DNA of 64,000 bases. It comes from Pseudozyma flocculosa PF-1 (Eukaryota > Basidiomycota > Ustilaginomycetes > Ustilaginales > Ustilaginaceae). The translations under genes and the position numbers were made by a program. The notes under the pieces were generated by a model. The model was not told the origin of the DNA, ran no database searches, and was given only the letters and a program-made list of their open reading frames with translations. The stretch is from contig NW_006920875.1 in assembly GCF_000417875.1 (NCBI RefSeq), positions 288,538 through 352,537 on the forward strand, in the 5' to 3' direction. The stretch's first letter is position 1; the number at the start of each line of letters is the position of its first letter. Below, piece by piece: positions 1 to 9,777 of this stretch.

Positions 1-196
1 CGAGCTTTCCCGTAGCCGCACCAGGCCGAGGGGGCCACTGGAAGTCGATCTGGTTGCCGCTGCGCACATCGAAGCGAGCGAGAAAGATCGAGGCGACGTT
101 GGACGGTAGCAGCGAGAGGGTCGGCGGCGGCAGTGTCGACGACGAGGACGGCGATGCGCCGCTCTCGTCGGGCACCCGAAGCCTATCGGAGGCCAT
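1..196 (-). CDS. 5' end of a probable DENN-type (LCHN/Anr2-like) gene, truncated by the window
   Basis: An open frame starts with ATG at 196 and reads to the left edge without a stop (65 codons). The first 20 residues are Ser/Pro-rich; then comes a hydrophobic strand reading SIFLARFDVRSGNQIDFQWP. A strand of the type 'FxxxFDxxxGNxIxxxxP' opens the upstream DENN (longin-like) module of LCHN/Anr2/AVL9-type proteins, which are membrane-traffic regulators often acting on Rab GTPases. That is family knowledge; only this opening strand is visible. The start is the only ATG before the conserved strand, and codon use matches the real genes nearby. The gene continues left of base 1. It could instead be another longin-fold protein such as an NPR2/NPR3-type subunit. 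Confidence 0.45.
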   Translation of the reverse strand, partial: MASDRLRVPDESGASPSSSSTLPPPTLSLLPSNVASIFLARFDVRSGNQIDFQWPPRPGAATGKL

Positions 197-934
197 GGTG
201 GCCCGATGTGGAAGATGGAGGCGCCGCGGTCCACTTGGTAGGCGCCTGTTCGGAGAGCTGTTAGCCGGGCTACGGGCGGACCGATGCAGACGTCGGCGGC
301 TGGGTGAGCCTGCAAACAAAGAGGACGGGACTGGTGATGCGAGCGAAGGTGAGGGAGAGGGAGAGGGTATCGATGAAGGTCGGGGGCGAGGTGGATGTGG
401 GCGGAGGGATAGGTGAGAGAGAGAGGCAGCCCCGCTTTGGCCTCCTCCAGAAAACTTGGCCAGGCCGCATGGCTCACGGACCTCTTTGGTCGAGTGCTCG
501 GGCCCAACCTCCGGCTTGGCAGGCCATCCATTTGAAATCAAGGACCCGATGTTGGCTAGGTTGGAATCGGGCTCCAGGCTGGCCTGGCCTGCCCGTGCCG
601 AGGTCCCACTCGACCTCTTCACCATCATCACTCTCGCTCTCTCTGTCTTCGCAGCCTCTGTTCCCGTCCGGGCGATCAAGCTTGGGTCTCGGTGGTCGTC
701 ATCTATATTTCGTATCACCAAGCCTCGACCTCGCCGATTAGACCGTCAGCCGCCAACGACTGTGGCCACCAGGATGGGCCGAGGCCTGCTTATGTACAGC
801 ACCGCGGAACTGTCCCGCGAACGGAGAGCCGCCAGCGCGCGCGAATGTGCGGCGGCCCGTGGGTAGGGCCAGGGGACGAGAGCGACCGAGGACCGTCTCT
901 TCTACTGGCGCTTTTCGAGAGGGCTGCCAAGCGC
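197..934. other. Intergenic: 5' flank of the left-edge gene, 3' flank of the carrier gene
   Basis: This 738-bp stretch holds short open frames of arginine- and serine-rich, low-complexity translation on both strands, typical of chance frames in GC-rich DNA. A GAGAGA-rich tract lies near 345-425. No exon with a recognisable motif was found. Confidence 0.5.
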
Positions 935-2284
935 TTAGAAGGCCTTGTTCATCAGCGAGAGCGAGACCTCAACGCCGAGGAAGGTGGCGGCGTTGGCGGG
1001 GAAGGCACGAGCCATGGCCGGTCCGAAGCCCTTGAAGAGCGCCTTGACGCCGTCCTTAGCGACCGTCTTCTTGGCGCAGTCGACAAAGCCGGTGTAGGTG
1101 CCGTGCGGGGCTCCCTGGTATCGCGACTTGATGACATCCGGAGGGATGGCCAGCGCCCACATGGCCATACCGGCCAGACCACCGGCGGTAAGGACATTGA
1201 GCAGGTTGAGCTCCTGGGCGTCCTGGCCAGGGGGCGTCAGCATGCGCTTGGCACCCTCGTAAGCGCAGAAGTAGCTGTAGACACGAGGGGAAAGGGAAGA
1301 AGGAGATTCTCCGGCGTCAGTAGCTGGAAGAAGGCACCATGCTCTCCCTCGGCTCTAGCCGCTCGGTGGGTGTCTGTACTCACGCAGCGCTTCCAGGGCC
1401 GTCACGAGCCAGGGTGGCACCAGTTCCACGGAAAATCGACTTGAGACCGCCCTCCTTGTACAGCTGGCGGACAACATCAACGGGGCCGTTGTAGACGGGG
1501 CCAGTGGTGTTCCCCTGACCTTGGAGCTGCGGCGCAACGATACAGAGGAGAGCAGAAGGACCAAAGGAGCGAAGTCCAGGTGTCAGCGCGAGCCCAATCT
1601 CACCCGATGCTTTTCATCTGCCGGCCCAGGTCGCCCGAGCTGCAAAGGGCGGATAGACACTCACCTGGAGGAGGACCTTGACACGTTCCGCGGGACCAGC
1701 AACCATCGTCGTGGGGACGGAGCTGAAAAAGCCGGCAAATGCGAGCTCTGGGAGCGAGAGCTTGGGGTCCGTGCGACCGGGGGTGGCGGCGTAGACGAGC
1801 TTCTTGCCCATGTCGTAGGACCAGAACGAAAGCGCAAAGATGGGCGTCACTCCGACCAGCGGCGGGCCCATTCCTCGGTAGAGACTGGAAGCGCAGAGGT
1901 ACGAATAAGCGGCGAGAAGTGGTCAGCATCAAATTTCCGGCAGACAAGTTCATCGAGCGCCAGAACCCGAGCACGATAGGTGCCATCCAGCCGGGCGCCG
2001 TCGTCTTCGAGCGTGGCCCGAGGAATGTCCGCCAGACCGTGGCTAACTCACCCTCGGATTCCGTCCGCCTTGATGGTCTTCTTGACGACATCGAGGCCGC
2101 CAGTGTAGGTGCCCTCGGCAGCGGTCTGCAGGCGGGTCTTTGTGAGGTCGAAGGGGTGTCCGACGAGAACGGAGCAGACACCGCCGAAACCACCCGAGAG
2201 GAACGACTTGACCGAGGAGGTGGCCTGCTTCTTCTGCTCAAACTCCTCGTCCTTGATTCCGGCTGCTGTCTGGTCGTCGGCCAT
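935..2284 (-). CDS. CRC1: Mitochondrial carnitine/acylcarnitine carrier
   Basis: This is a mitochondrial carrier family protein of the inner membrane that exchanges acylcarnitine for carnitine, feeding acyl groups to matrix metabolism. Four exons fit in frame: 2284-2052, 1884-1665, 1526-1384 and 1274-935 (311 aa, normal carrier length). All three repeat signatures are present: PFDLTKTRLQ (from residue 44), PAERVKVLLQ (from 142) and PPDVIKSRYQ (243). The second, with Glu-Arg instead of Asp, and the third are those I associate with the carnitine carriers (yeast Crc1, human SLC25A20). The start is chosen because MADDQTAAG leads straight into the first repeat. Introns are GTGAGT...CAG, about 110-170 nt. 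Its upstream neighbour, a septin, is on the same strand and is unrelated in function. Carrier assignment is near certain; substrate assignment is likely. Confidence 0.88.
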
Positions 2285-2950
2285 GTTGGCGATGCGATGC
2301 GGGTGCTGGGGTCGGGCCAGGGGGAAAAGGCCAGGGTCGAGGAGATGCGGGCTGGCGGGCGGGCAAGTGGAGGGGAATGTACACGAACGAAACGCGGGCG
2401 AGCGAAGAAGGAGCGGTGGTGGTGGTGGTGGTGAGAAGCAGAGAGGATGCGAAGGGGAAAGCGAGGGCGACGGCGACGGCGACGGCGACGGCGGAAGAAG
2501 AAGCGGGGAAGCCGGCAGGGCGGGGTCGGGCGAGAGAGGTGCAGGCAGGCAGCCGCCAGCGAGCGCGGGCTGTCTTCTTTTTGAAAGGGCCAAGCAAGGC
2601 GAGCGAGCGGCCGTGCTGTGACGACGGCTCAAGCGCCCGCCCGGCCTCGCTCCTGGACCGACACCGGCCGGAGCCACCTGAGGGTCACGATCGACGGGCC
2701 GGTTCCTCTGCTGCTGTGGGACGCGGGCATGGCATGGCGCTGACTCCCCTCTCCGTACGTCCCAGCCAGCCCCGCACTCGCTGTCGTCGTACGTCCTGGT
2801 ACCGGTAGCATAGCACGCCTAGATGGCCGGCCCAACCTTGGCCTTGTCCGGCTTTACTTTCTCTCTCTTCTCCCCTTGCTTCTTGCAAGCTTGCCCTCTG
2901 TGACGTTTGAGAGGGCGGCGGCGAGGGCCCTCTGGATTCCTGCATCTGGC

Positions 2951-2976
2951 GATGCGCCAGCCAGCCAGCCAGCCAG
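2951..2976. repeat. (CCAG)n microsatellite
   Basis: Five to six copies of the tetranucleotide CCAG occur in tandem in the intergenic region. The same unit recurs at 3356-3393, and its complement or permutation recurs elsewhere in the window. Confidence 0.8.
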
Positions 2977-3355
2977 CTTGGCGCGCTCCTCGTTCAAGGC
3001 CCCTAGCCTGCCCTGGCCCTGCCCGTCTGCCCGGGCTTGGTTGTTCTTGGCCCTGGGGCAGCCAAACCCGCAATTTCACGCGCACCCGAGTGAGGCCTGC
3101 CCGCCTGCCTGCCTGTCTGCCTGCCCCTTCGTACGTCCTGGCCGGCCGGCAAGCCTTTGCTCGTCCGAAAAGCGGGGAGCCTGCCTCCCTTAGCTTCTTG
3201 CCTACCACTCGAGCTTCGTCAAACTGGGCGGAGAGCAGGGGAGCCTAGGGCGCCTTTGAGCCGCCGCCGCCGCCGCTGCTGCTGGTGACGGACTCGCTGC
3301 CCACCTGGCCTGCCCCGGCCGCTGCTTCGAGGCTTGACGATGCCGCGGCCAAAAA

Positions 3356-3356
3356 A

Positions 3357-3393
<37 letters not shown>
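3356..3393. repeat. (CAGC)n microsatellite
   Basis: About nine tandem copies of CAGC lie upstream of the carrier gene. Pure copies suggest recent slippage. Confidence 0.85.
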
Positions 3394-3395
<2 letters not shown>

Positions 3396-4121
3396 AGGGA
3401 GCTGGGCTTTGTTCCGATCCGCCCGGCAGGCACACGTACGGCGGCGGCCAATTTTCTCCTTTGCCCCGCCTCGACTCGCCTCGTACACCGTATCCCCGCA
3501 GGCCTCGCCGTCGCCGTCGCCGACACCGACCGCAGGCTTCTTGTCAGCGTCTACTCTCCCTCCCCGTGCGCAGGGTGCGATCTTAAGCGGGCGAAGCAAC
3601 CCGCCTACCAGCATGCTGCCGAATCACACCGCCTCGTGCGTCAATAGGCGGTCGTGAGGCGTATCACCAGGAGCAGGGTGCCATTTCGCCGCCGCTCACA
3701 CACCGGTCTCTCGTTGGTCCCGAGTCCGAATCGAGCGTCTGACACCGCAGCGGACGATGCCAAGCGCCCTGATTGTCACCACCATCATTGCGAGCGCCTG
3801 CCGACGCCCACCTCCCTTGTCCCATGCATCGCCTTGCTGTGGCTCCATCAGAGGCCAACCACATCCCAAAGGCAAGCTGGAGGCACCACGGACACGCCGA
3901 GAAACAGGGAACCAAGGTATTCGGCGACTCGCCCGCCGACCAGGCAATGTCCGCTCGCGACACCGCACAACACATACATGCTCCCGAAGAGGAAAGGAAG
4001 AGGAAGCAGGCAATACAGAGCACGCGGGAGAGGGCGACCAGGACCAGGCCACCACGCGAACCCAGACCTCGGGCTGGGCTTGGTCGCAGCGGGATCATGG
4101 GCGTTCAGGCTGGCTGGCCAT

Positions 4122-5800
4122 CTATCGCCTCTGCGAGCCCCGGCCGTATCCGTTCTGCATGGCGTCGCTGTTGCGTGGTTCAGGGGAAAAGCATGGGAGC
4201 CAAAGCACGGATCTGGGGCATCAGCACAAAGGGACTCGCATCCTGCCAGGAGCGGCGCTCGCTGCCGTACTCACAGCTCTGCCTCGAGGCCTTTGATGGA
4301 GCCGTGCGCCGTCTCGAGATCCTTGTTGAGCCGGTCTCGCTCGGCGATGAGCTGTACCGGGCGGCGGTGAGCAATCAAGGGATGAAAGGGAGGGCGGCAT
4401 GGTTAGCCAACGTCCGCCGCAATTTTGTCGGCCCGAGCATTGCGGCTCGGATCGGCCGTCGAGCAGTCTCGGTCACTCACGTGCTGCTCCCATTGCCTGA
4501 AGCGTGCCTCCTCGAGCTTGACCTGCTCGGTGAACCGCTTCCTCAGCAGCTCCTCCTCCTCCTTGAACTTGGGGTTGTCGAGCTTCTTGACCTTGGGCTC
4601 GCCAAACTTGCGCGTCTCCATCTGCGCCTGGCGGTAGTTTTCGTAGTGCGTCTCCTCGGTCGTCGAAATGAGGTCGAGCATGTGGGTTCTGATGAGCAGC
4701 GAGCGCAGCTTCTTGAAGTCGCAGTGCTCCTCGTTCTCGACTGAAGGAACCCAGGCGCGGGCAGCGTCGGAAGGCAAGGCAGAGAAAGGTCGCAGGAGAC
4801 GGATAGAACAGGGTCAGCGCATGCCGAGACGCGACTCATCGCTCCACCTTGCTTCAGAGCCGGCGGCGGGCCACGAAACGAAACGGGAGCAACGCACCTT
4901 CGGCGACTCCCCAGAGGTAGTCGCGGCCCTTGACGGTGCGACCGTCGGCGGTCTGGACGTCCTGGGTGCTGCCAATGATGGAGAAGGGCATGGCGCCCAT
5001 CAGGGTCTTGGCGTGCTCGGCGCTGGCCTCGTCGTCGGCCTCAATCGGAGGGTTGTAGATGGTGATGCCCTGTGTGTTGATGACCTCGCGGATCTGCAGT
5101 GCGGTGAGCGATCAAGGGGCGACAAGAGAAGGTAGGTTTGGGAGAGGACGGGAAGGACGACAGCACGGCCTGGTCAGCAACTGTGGCGGCGCCAAAATCG
5201 TGTCGAGCTGGGTTGCGCGTGGTTGCACTCGTAACCCACCCTCTGCTTGAAGACGGCAAGGTCGTTCTGGGTGAGGGTGTCGGCCTTTGCAATGACGGGG
5301 ATGAGGTTGACGCGGGTGCCGAGGCGCTTCATGGTCTCGATGTCGAGGGGCTTGAGGGTGTGGCCGGTGGGGCGGATAAAGTAGAGGCAGGCGTGGACGC
5401 GGAGGTCGGTCTTCTCCTTTCGCTCGGGCTGCTGCTCCTGGCGCATGTAGAGCTCGTGCTGGTCGTCGATGAAGTCGACGATGGGGGTCCAGCTGTCGCG
5501 GTTGTTTACGTAGTCGCCAAAGCCGGGCGTGTCGATGACGGTGAGCTTGACCTTGAACTGCTTCTCCTCGAGCTCGGCCTTGATGATGTCGATCTCGACG
5601 GTCTTGTCGAGCTGCTTGATGTGGCGCTTTGTGTGGTCCTTTCCGGTGGCGAGCTCGGTGCTGAAGAGGGTGTTGATGAGGGTCGTCTTTCCGACGCCGC
5701 TCTCGCCGACGACCATCAGGGTAAAGTGGCCGCCAGCCTTGGCGACAATCTTGTGCCTCTGGTTGGGCAAGTTGGCGATGCCGATTCCATTGGCGGCCAT
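4122..5800 (-). CDS. CDC11: Septin, CDC11/AspA type
   Basis: Septins are filament-forming GTPases that scaffold the bud neck, hyphal tip and septum. Five exons join in frame: 5800-5240, 5093-4898, 4740-4481, 4351-4275 and 4167-4122, giving 379 aa. Visible motifs are the P-loop GESGVGKT (32-39), switch [10 protein letters not shown] (from 90), G4 AKAD (171-174), a septin unique element ending in [10 protein letters not shown], and a C-terminal coiled coil ([20 protein letters not shown]). The N-terminus [13 protein letters not shown] and the long '[14 protein letters not shown]' stretch resemble Cdc11/AspA more than Cdc3, Cdc10 or Cdc12; this subgroup call is from memory. The last 46-nt exon encodes [14 protein letters not shown]. 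If its intron is retained, the frame stops at once after EAEL. The start at MAANG lies just before the conserved N-terminus; longer upstream frames are Pro/Ala-rich noise. Confidence 0.88.
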
Positions 5801-7545
5801 CTTGTCTTGTGGTAGGTGTGGTCCGAGGGGTGGTGTGGTGAGGTGGGGGTCGATGGACGGTCTAGTCTGCCGGTGAGCTGAGGTCGGAGCGTCCAGAAGT
5901 CCTAGTGGCGGAGCGTGTAGACAAGGAGCGGTCCGAGACGGAGGGTCGAGTCGAAGGTGGCCGTCGTTTCCTCGTTCACAGCGAAGGGCAAAGAGAGTTG
6001 GGTGGTTCGAGGGGCGTGGCGGCAGCACGAGGAGGGGCAGAGGGTCGTATGATGGTGAGGCGAGGAGGAGGCGGAGGAGCAGGACGAAGGGGGCGGCAAA
6101 GGGCTGCGTGTGTTGGACACGCGCGTGCTGCCCGGCAGGCAGACCTAGAGTGGGCAGGGCGAGGCAGGCGCTGGAGCTGGGTGGTGGGACTTGGGCCTGG
6201 CCGCCTGCCTGCCTGCCTGCCTGCTTCTTCGGCCTCGCTCTGCCAGGCGGGGGGGCTGGCTGGCTTGCTGGCCTGTGAGCGGGATGGGCTGCGCCTGCGC
6301 CTGCGACTGCGCCTGTGCTGCGCTGGTCGCCCTCGATTGGCCCTGCCTGACTCTGCCCGCCTGGCTGCGTTTGCGCCCGTCTGCGTGCGCCTGGGCCAGG
6401 CGAGGCAGGCAAAGAAGGACGTCTGTGCGCGCCCTCGCCGCCGCCGCCGCTGCCTTTCTGGAATTCCCTGGTCGAGGCAGGCCTCCCGATGTGCTTGCTT
6501 TCGGCCGATACAGGGGCGCTCTCCTGGCCGCCCTCGCCCTTTCCCTCTTGCTATCGTCACCATGCGATGCCGTCTGGATGGACGGTTGCACACAGCCATC
6601 GACGAAGCTGCGTTGCGTCGGCCAACCATTGAGAAAGGACGCGCGCAGNNNNNNNNNNNNNNNNNNNNNNNNNNNNNNNNNNNNNNNNNNNNNNNNNNNN
6701 NNNNNNNNNNNNNNNNNNNNNNNNNNNNNNNNNNNNNNNNNNNNNNNNNNNNNNNNNNNNNNNNNNNNNNNNNNNNNNNNNNNNNNNNNNNNNNNNNNNN
6801 NNNNNNNNNNNNNNNNNNNNNNNNNNNNNNNNNNGGAGAGAGAGGGAGAGAGCGAGATAGCGAGCGAGAGGACCAGAAAGGGGTAGGCAGGCCGTGACCC
6901 ACACAGCGCGCCCTCTGAGCGGGCCCGTGTCGCCTGGGCCTGGCCTGGCCTGGCCTGGCCTGCTTGCACAGCCCAGCGTGGGCTGACCACGATGGCCTGC
7001 CTGCCCGTGGCCTGCGCTCTCGAGGGCGGGCGCGGGTCCTGACCTCCGCCGGGCCCCTCGTTCCTTCCTCGCCGCCATCATCGTCGCATACCTCGCTCGT
7101 CGTCCGCTCCCCGTCATCTCGCTCCTTTTGTCGTCTGCATCGCAGTTCATCCACTCGCCGCACGCACCCCTGCGAGCTCACTGTCCGTCCCATCCCTCCT
7201 CGCCTTCCGCACCGCCGGCGTACAAGCAGCAAACCATCGTCTCTCAGCTCCACCTGCACCTCCACTCACACCACTCCGCCTCGCCCGCTCATCTCTTCCT
7301 GGCGCGCCGCGGCACACCATCCACACAGCTCAGCCACTCATCGCCACAGCGCCGCTGGCAATCCTCGATCCCTTTCAGACCTCGCTGCCGCCCATTTCGA
7401 CACCCCTGGCGCCTGCCCTCACTGCGCTGCCGACGGCCTGGCCACTTCTGCGACTGCCACCGACGCCAGCCCCCTTCGATCCGCACCACTCTAGCCTTGC
7501 CAGACCCTCCCCATCCGCCACCCCACCCATCCGCCCATCGCCGCC
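5801..7545. promoter_or_regulatory. Shared 5' region of septin (-) and epsin (+), with assembly gap
   Basis: These 1.7 kb between divergent genes must hold both promoters. The stretch has (GCCT)n and (GGCCT)n tracts near 6199-6225 and 6935-6962, a GAGAGA tract just after the gap, and a C/T-rich leader before the epsin start. 186 bases are unknown (6649-6834). No coding exon was recognised. Confidence 0.5.
6649..6834. other. Assembly gap (186 N)
   Basis: An unbroken run of N is flanked on the right by GAGAGA-rich sequence. This suggests that a low-complexity repeat broke the assembly. Any protein frame drawn across it is meaningless. Confidence 0.99.
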
Positions 7546-9298
7546 ATGTCACTCCAGAACATGTCCAAGTCGGCCGTCCGCGTCGGCAAGAACTACATCA
7601 AGGGCTACTCGGACGTCCAGGTCAAGGTGCGCGACGCCACCTCAAACGACCCCTGGGGTCCCAGCGGCACCCAGATGAACGAGCTCGCACAGCTCAGCTA
7701 CAACCAGTGAGCTTTCAAATGCCGATCCAGGCTGCCCCGCCGCTCGCTCGGCCGCCCGCCCGCCCGTTGCCCGCGTCAGTCGCCGGGCACCTGACTGACC
7801 AACGATGCTGACCCCCATCCATCCGCGTCTCCTCGCTCTCCTCGCCCGCCAGGAACGACTTTGTCGAGATGATGGAGATCCTCGACAAGCGCCTCAACGA
7901 CAAGGGGAAGAACTGGAGGCACGTCTTCAAGTCGCTCACCCTCCTCGACTATCTTCTCCACGCTGGCTCCGAGAACGTCGTCATCTACTTCCGCGACAAC
8001 ATCTACGTCGTAAAGACGCTCAAGGAGTTCCAGTACATTGACGAGTACGGCAAGGACCAGGGCGCCAACGGTGAGCAGCGAGGCTCTTGTCATCTTGCAC
8101 AGCGCCGATGCACGCCTAGCACGGAGTACTGACCGCGGATCTCGCATCCGTTCCCAAACGGCTGCTGTCCATCGCGCGACCAACAGTGCGGCAAAAGGCC
8201 AAGGACATCACCAACCTCCTGCAGGACGAGACGCGGCTGAGGGAGGAGCGGAGGTCCCGCGCCACGATGCGCAACCGGATGTCGGGTCACGAGGACGACG
8301 ACGACGACGAGCTGAGAAGGAGGCGGCGAGAAGAGGAGGAGCGCAACCGCAACCGCAGGCGCGCCAACAACAACAACAACAACGAGGACGACGAGCTGAA
8401 GCGCGCCATCGAAGAGTCCAAGAGGATGGCGAGGGAGGAGCAGGACCGGATCCGCGCCGAGGCCAAGGACGAGGAGGAGCTGCAAAAGGCGCTGGCCATC
8501 TCCAAAAAGGAGGAAGAGGAGCGCATCCGGGCGCTCGAGCAGCAAAACCAGAACGCCCTCTTTGACGACTCAATCAACCTCGACGGGCCCAACGCGTACG
8601 CCAACCAGCAGCAGCAGCAGCAAGTCGACTTTTTCGGCAATCCGCTCGTCGACACGAGCGGCGGCCAGAACCCGTACGGCCTCCAGCCGCAGTACACGTC
8701 GTTCAACCCGTACATGCAGGCGCAGGCGACGGGCTACAACCCCTTCCTGCAGAACCAGCTGCAGCAGCAGGAGATGATGCAGCAGCAGTACCTCCAGCAG
8801 CAGCAGGCCGAGTACCAGCGCCAGCTCGAGATGCAGCAGGCGGCGCAGCAGTACCAGCAGATGATGACGCAGCAGCCCATTATGCCGCAGCAGACGAGCT
8901 TCGGCTCCAACAACCCCTGGCTCCAGAGCTCGCAGCAACAGCAGCAGCAGCCACAGCCACCACAGCAGCAGCAGCACAATGTGCCGGTGGGCGACCTGTT
9001 TTCGTCGGATCCGGTGCCCTCGCCGCAACCGCCCGCTGCGCCGACGCCGCAGCCGCAGCAGCAGCAAGCGCCGCGGATCAAGACGGCAGGCGACGACAAG
9101 CACGCCGAGCTCAACCGGCTGCTGGCGAGCGGCGAGGGCATGGACACGTTTGGCAATACCGGCGACGTGCGCATGGGCCCCAACGCGGCCCGGCTGGCCC
9201 AGATGCAGGCGCAGAGGACCGGCATGAACATGAACATGAACAGCAACCCGGCCTCGCTCTTTGGCCAGCAGGCCTTTGGCGGGCAGGCCCAACAGCCG

Positions 9299-9353
<55 letters not shown>

Positions 9354-9388
9354 GCGGCTCGGACAACAACCCGTTCTTCCAGATCTGA
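7546..9388 (+). CDS. ENT1: Epsin-type endocytic adaptor with ENTH domain
   Basis: Epsins bind PtdIns(4,5)P2 through the ENTH domain and link ubiquitinated cargo, EH-domain proteins and clathrin at endocytic sites. Exons 7546-7706, 7853-8070 and 8187-9388 join in frame (526 aa). The ENTH domain spans about residues 5-140 (KNYIKGYSDVQVKVRDAT ... NDPWGPSG ... LLDYLLHAGSE). Two ubiquitin-interacting motifs follow (DDELKRAIEESKRMA near 194; EEELQKALAISKKEEEE near 221). Next come a Gln-rich region, NPF motifs (YNPFLQ near 309; NNPFFQI at the C-terminus) and a pure CAG-encoded Gln run. The layout ENTH-UIM-UIM-Q-rich-NPF is that of yeast Ent1/Ent2. The start is the first ATG before MSKSAVRVGKNYIKG. 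The GTGAGC donors and CAG acceptors are clean. Confidence 0.93.
9304..9353 (+). repeat. CAG trinucleotide run coding polyglutamine in the epsin
   Basis: About 16 consecutive CAG codons, with no CAA interruption, lie just before the terminal NPF motif of the epsin. A pure codon run indicates replication slippage and likely length variation between strains. Confidence 0.85.
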
Positions 9389-9777
9389 AGAGAGACACAC
9401 CGCCGCCGTCGCCATCGCGGCCCCTACATACCCTCCTTTCGCTGCCCGTGGCCACGCTCCCTCGCCTCGACGGGCCACCCTCCTCGCCCTTCCTCCAATT
9501 CCTGTACATCCTCTGTTCTGTCCTCGGCTTCTCTTGCTCTGTGCCACCCTCTTTCTCTCCTCTCCCCCCTTCCCTCCCTCCCTACGCCCTAGCCTCTGTC
9601 GTCTCGCGCAATACAAAGCATCGTCACCTCCGGCGGGCGGGTCATATTCACAAGACGGCGAGACGTCCAAGTGGGGAAACGATACAGGTCCAGCGGGTGG
9701 AAGGGAGATCCGGGAAACGGTCCAAAGGGGCGCGACGACGAGCTGGGTCGCGGTCGCGGTCGCGGTCGCGGTTGCGG
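9389..9777. other. Convergent 3' region of epsin (+) and P450 (-)
   Basis: These 389 bp between two stop codons are pyrimidine-rich on the left (3' UTR-like) and carry a GGTCGC repeat near 9750-9775. No gene was seen. Confidence 0.5.

Larger units (their letters stand above)
2285..4121. other. Intergenic between carrier and septin; repeat-rich
   Basis: About 1.8 kb lies between two genes on the minus strand, holding the promoter of the carrier and the 3' region of the septin. It carries two CCAG/CAGC tetranucleotide tracts (about 2951-2976 and 3356-3393) and short GGT and GGC runs. No splice-supported coding exon was found on either strand. Confidence 0.5.

Noticed and set aside
5976..7265. 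Open frames spanning the N gap
   Set aside because: They run through unknown bases and low-complexity repeats and have no motif.
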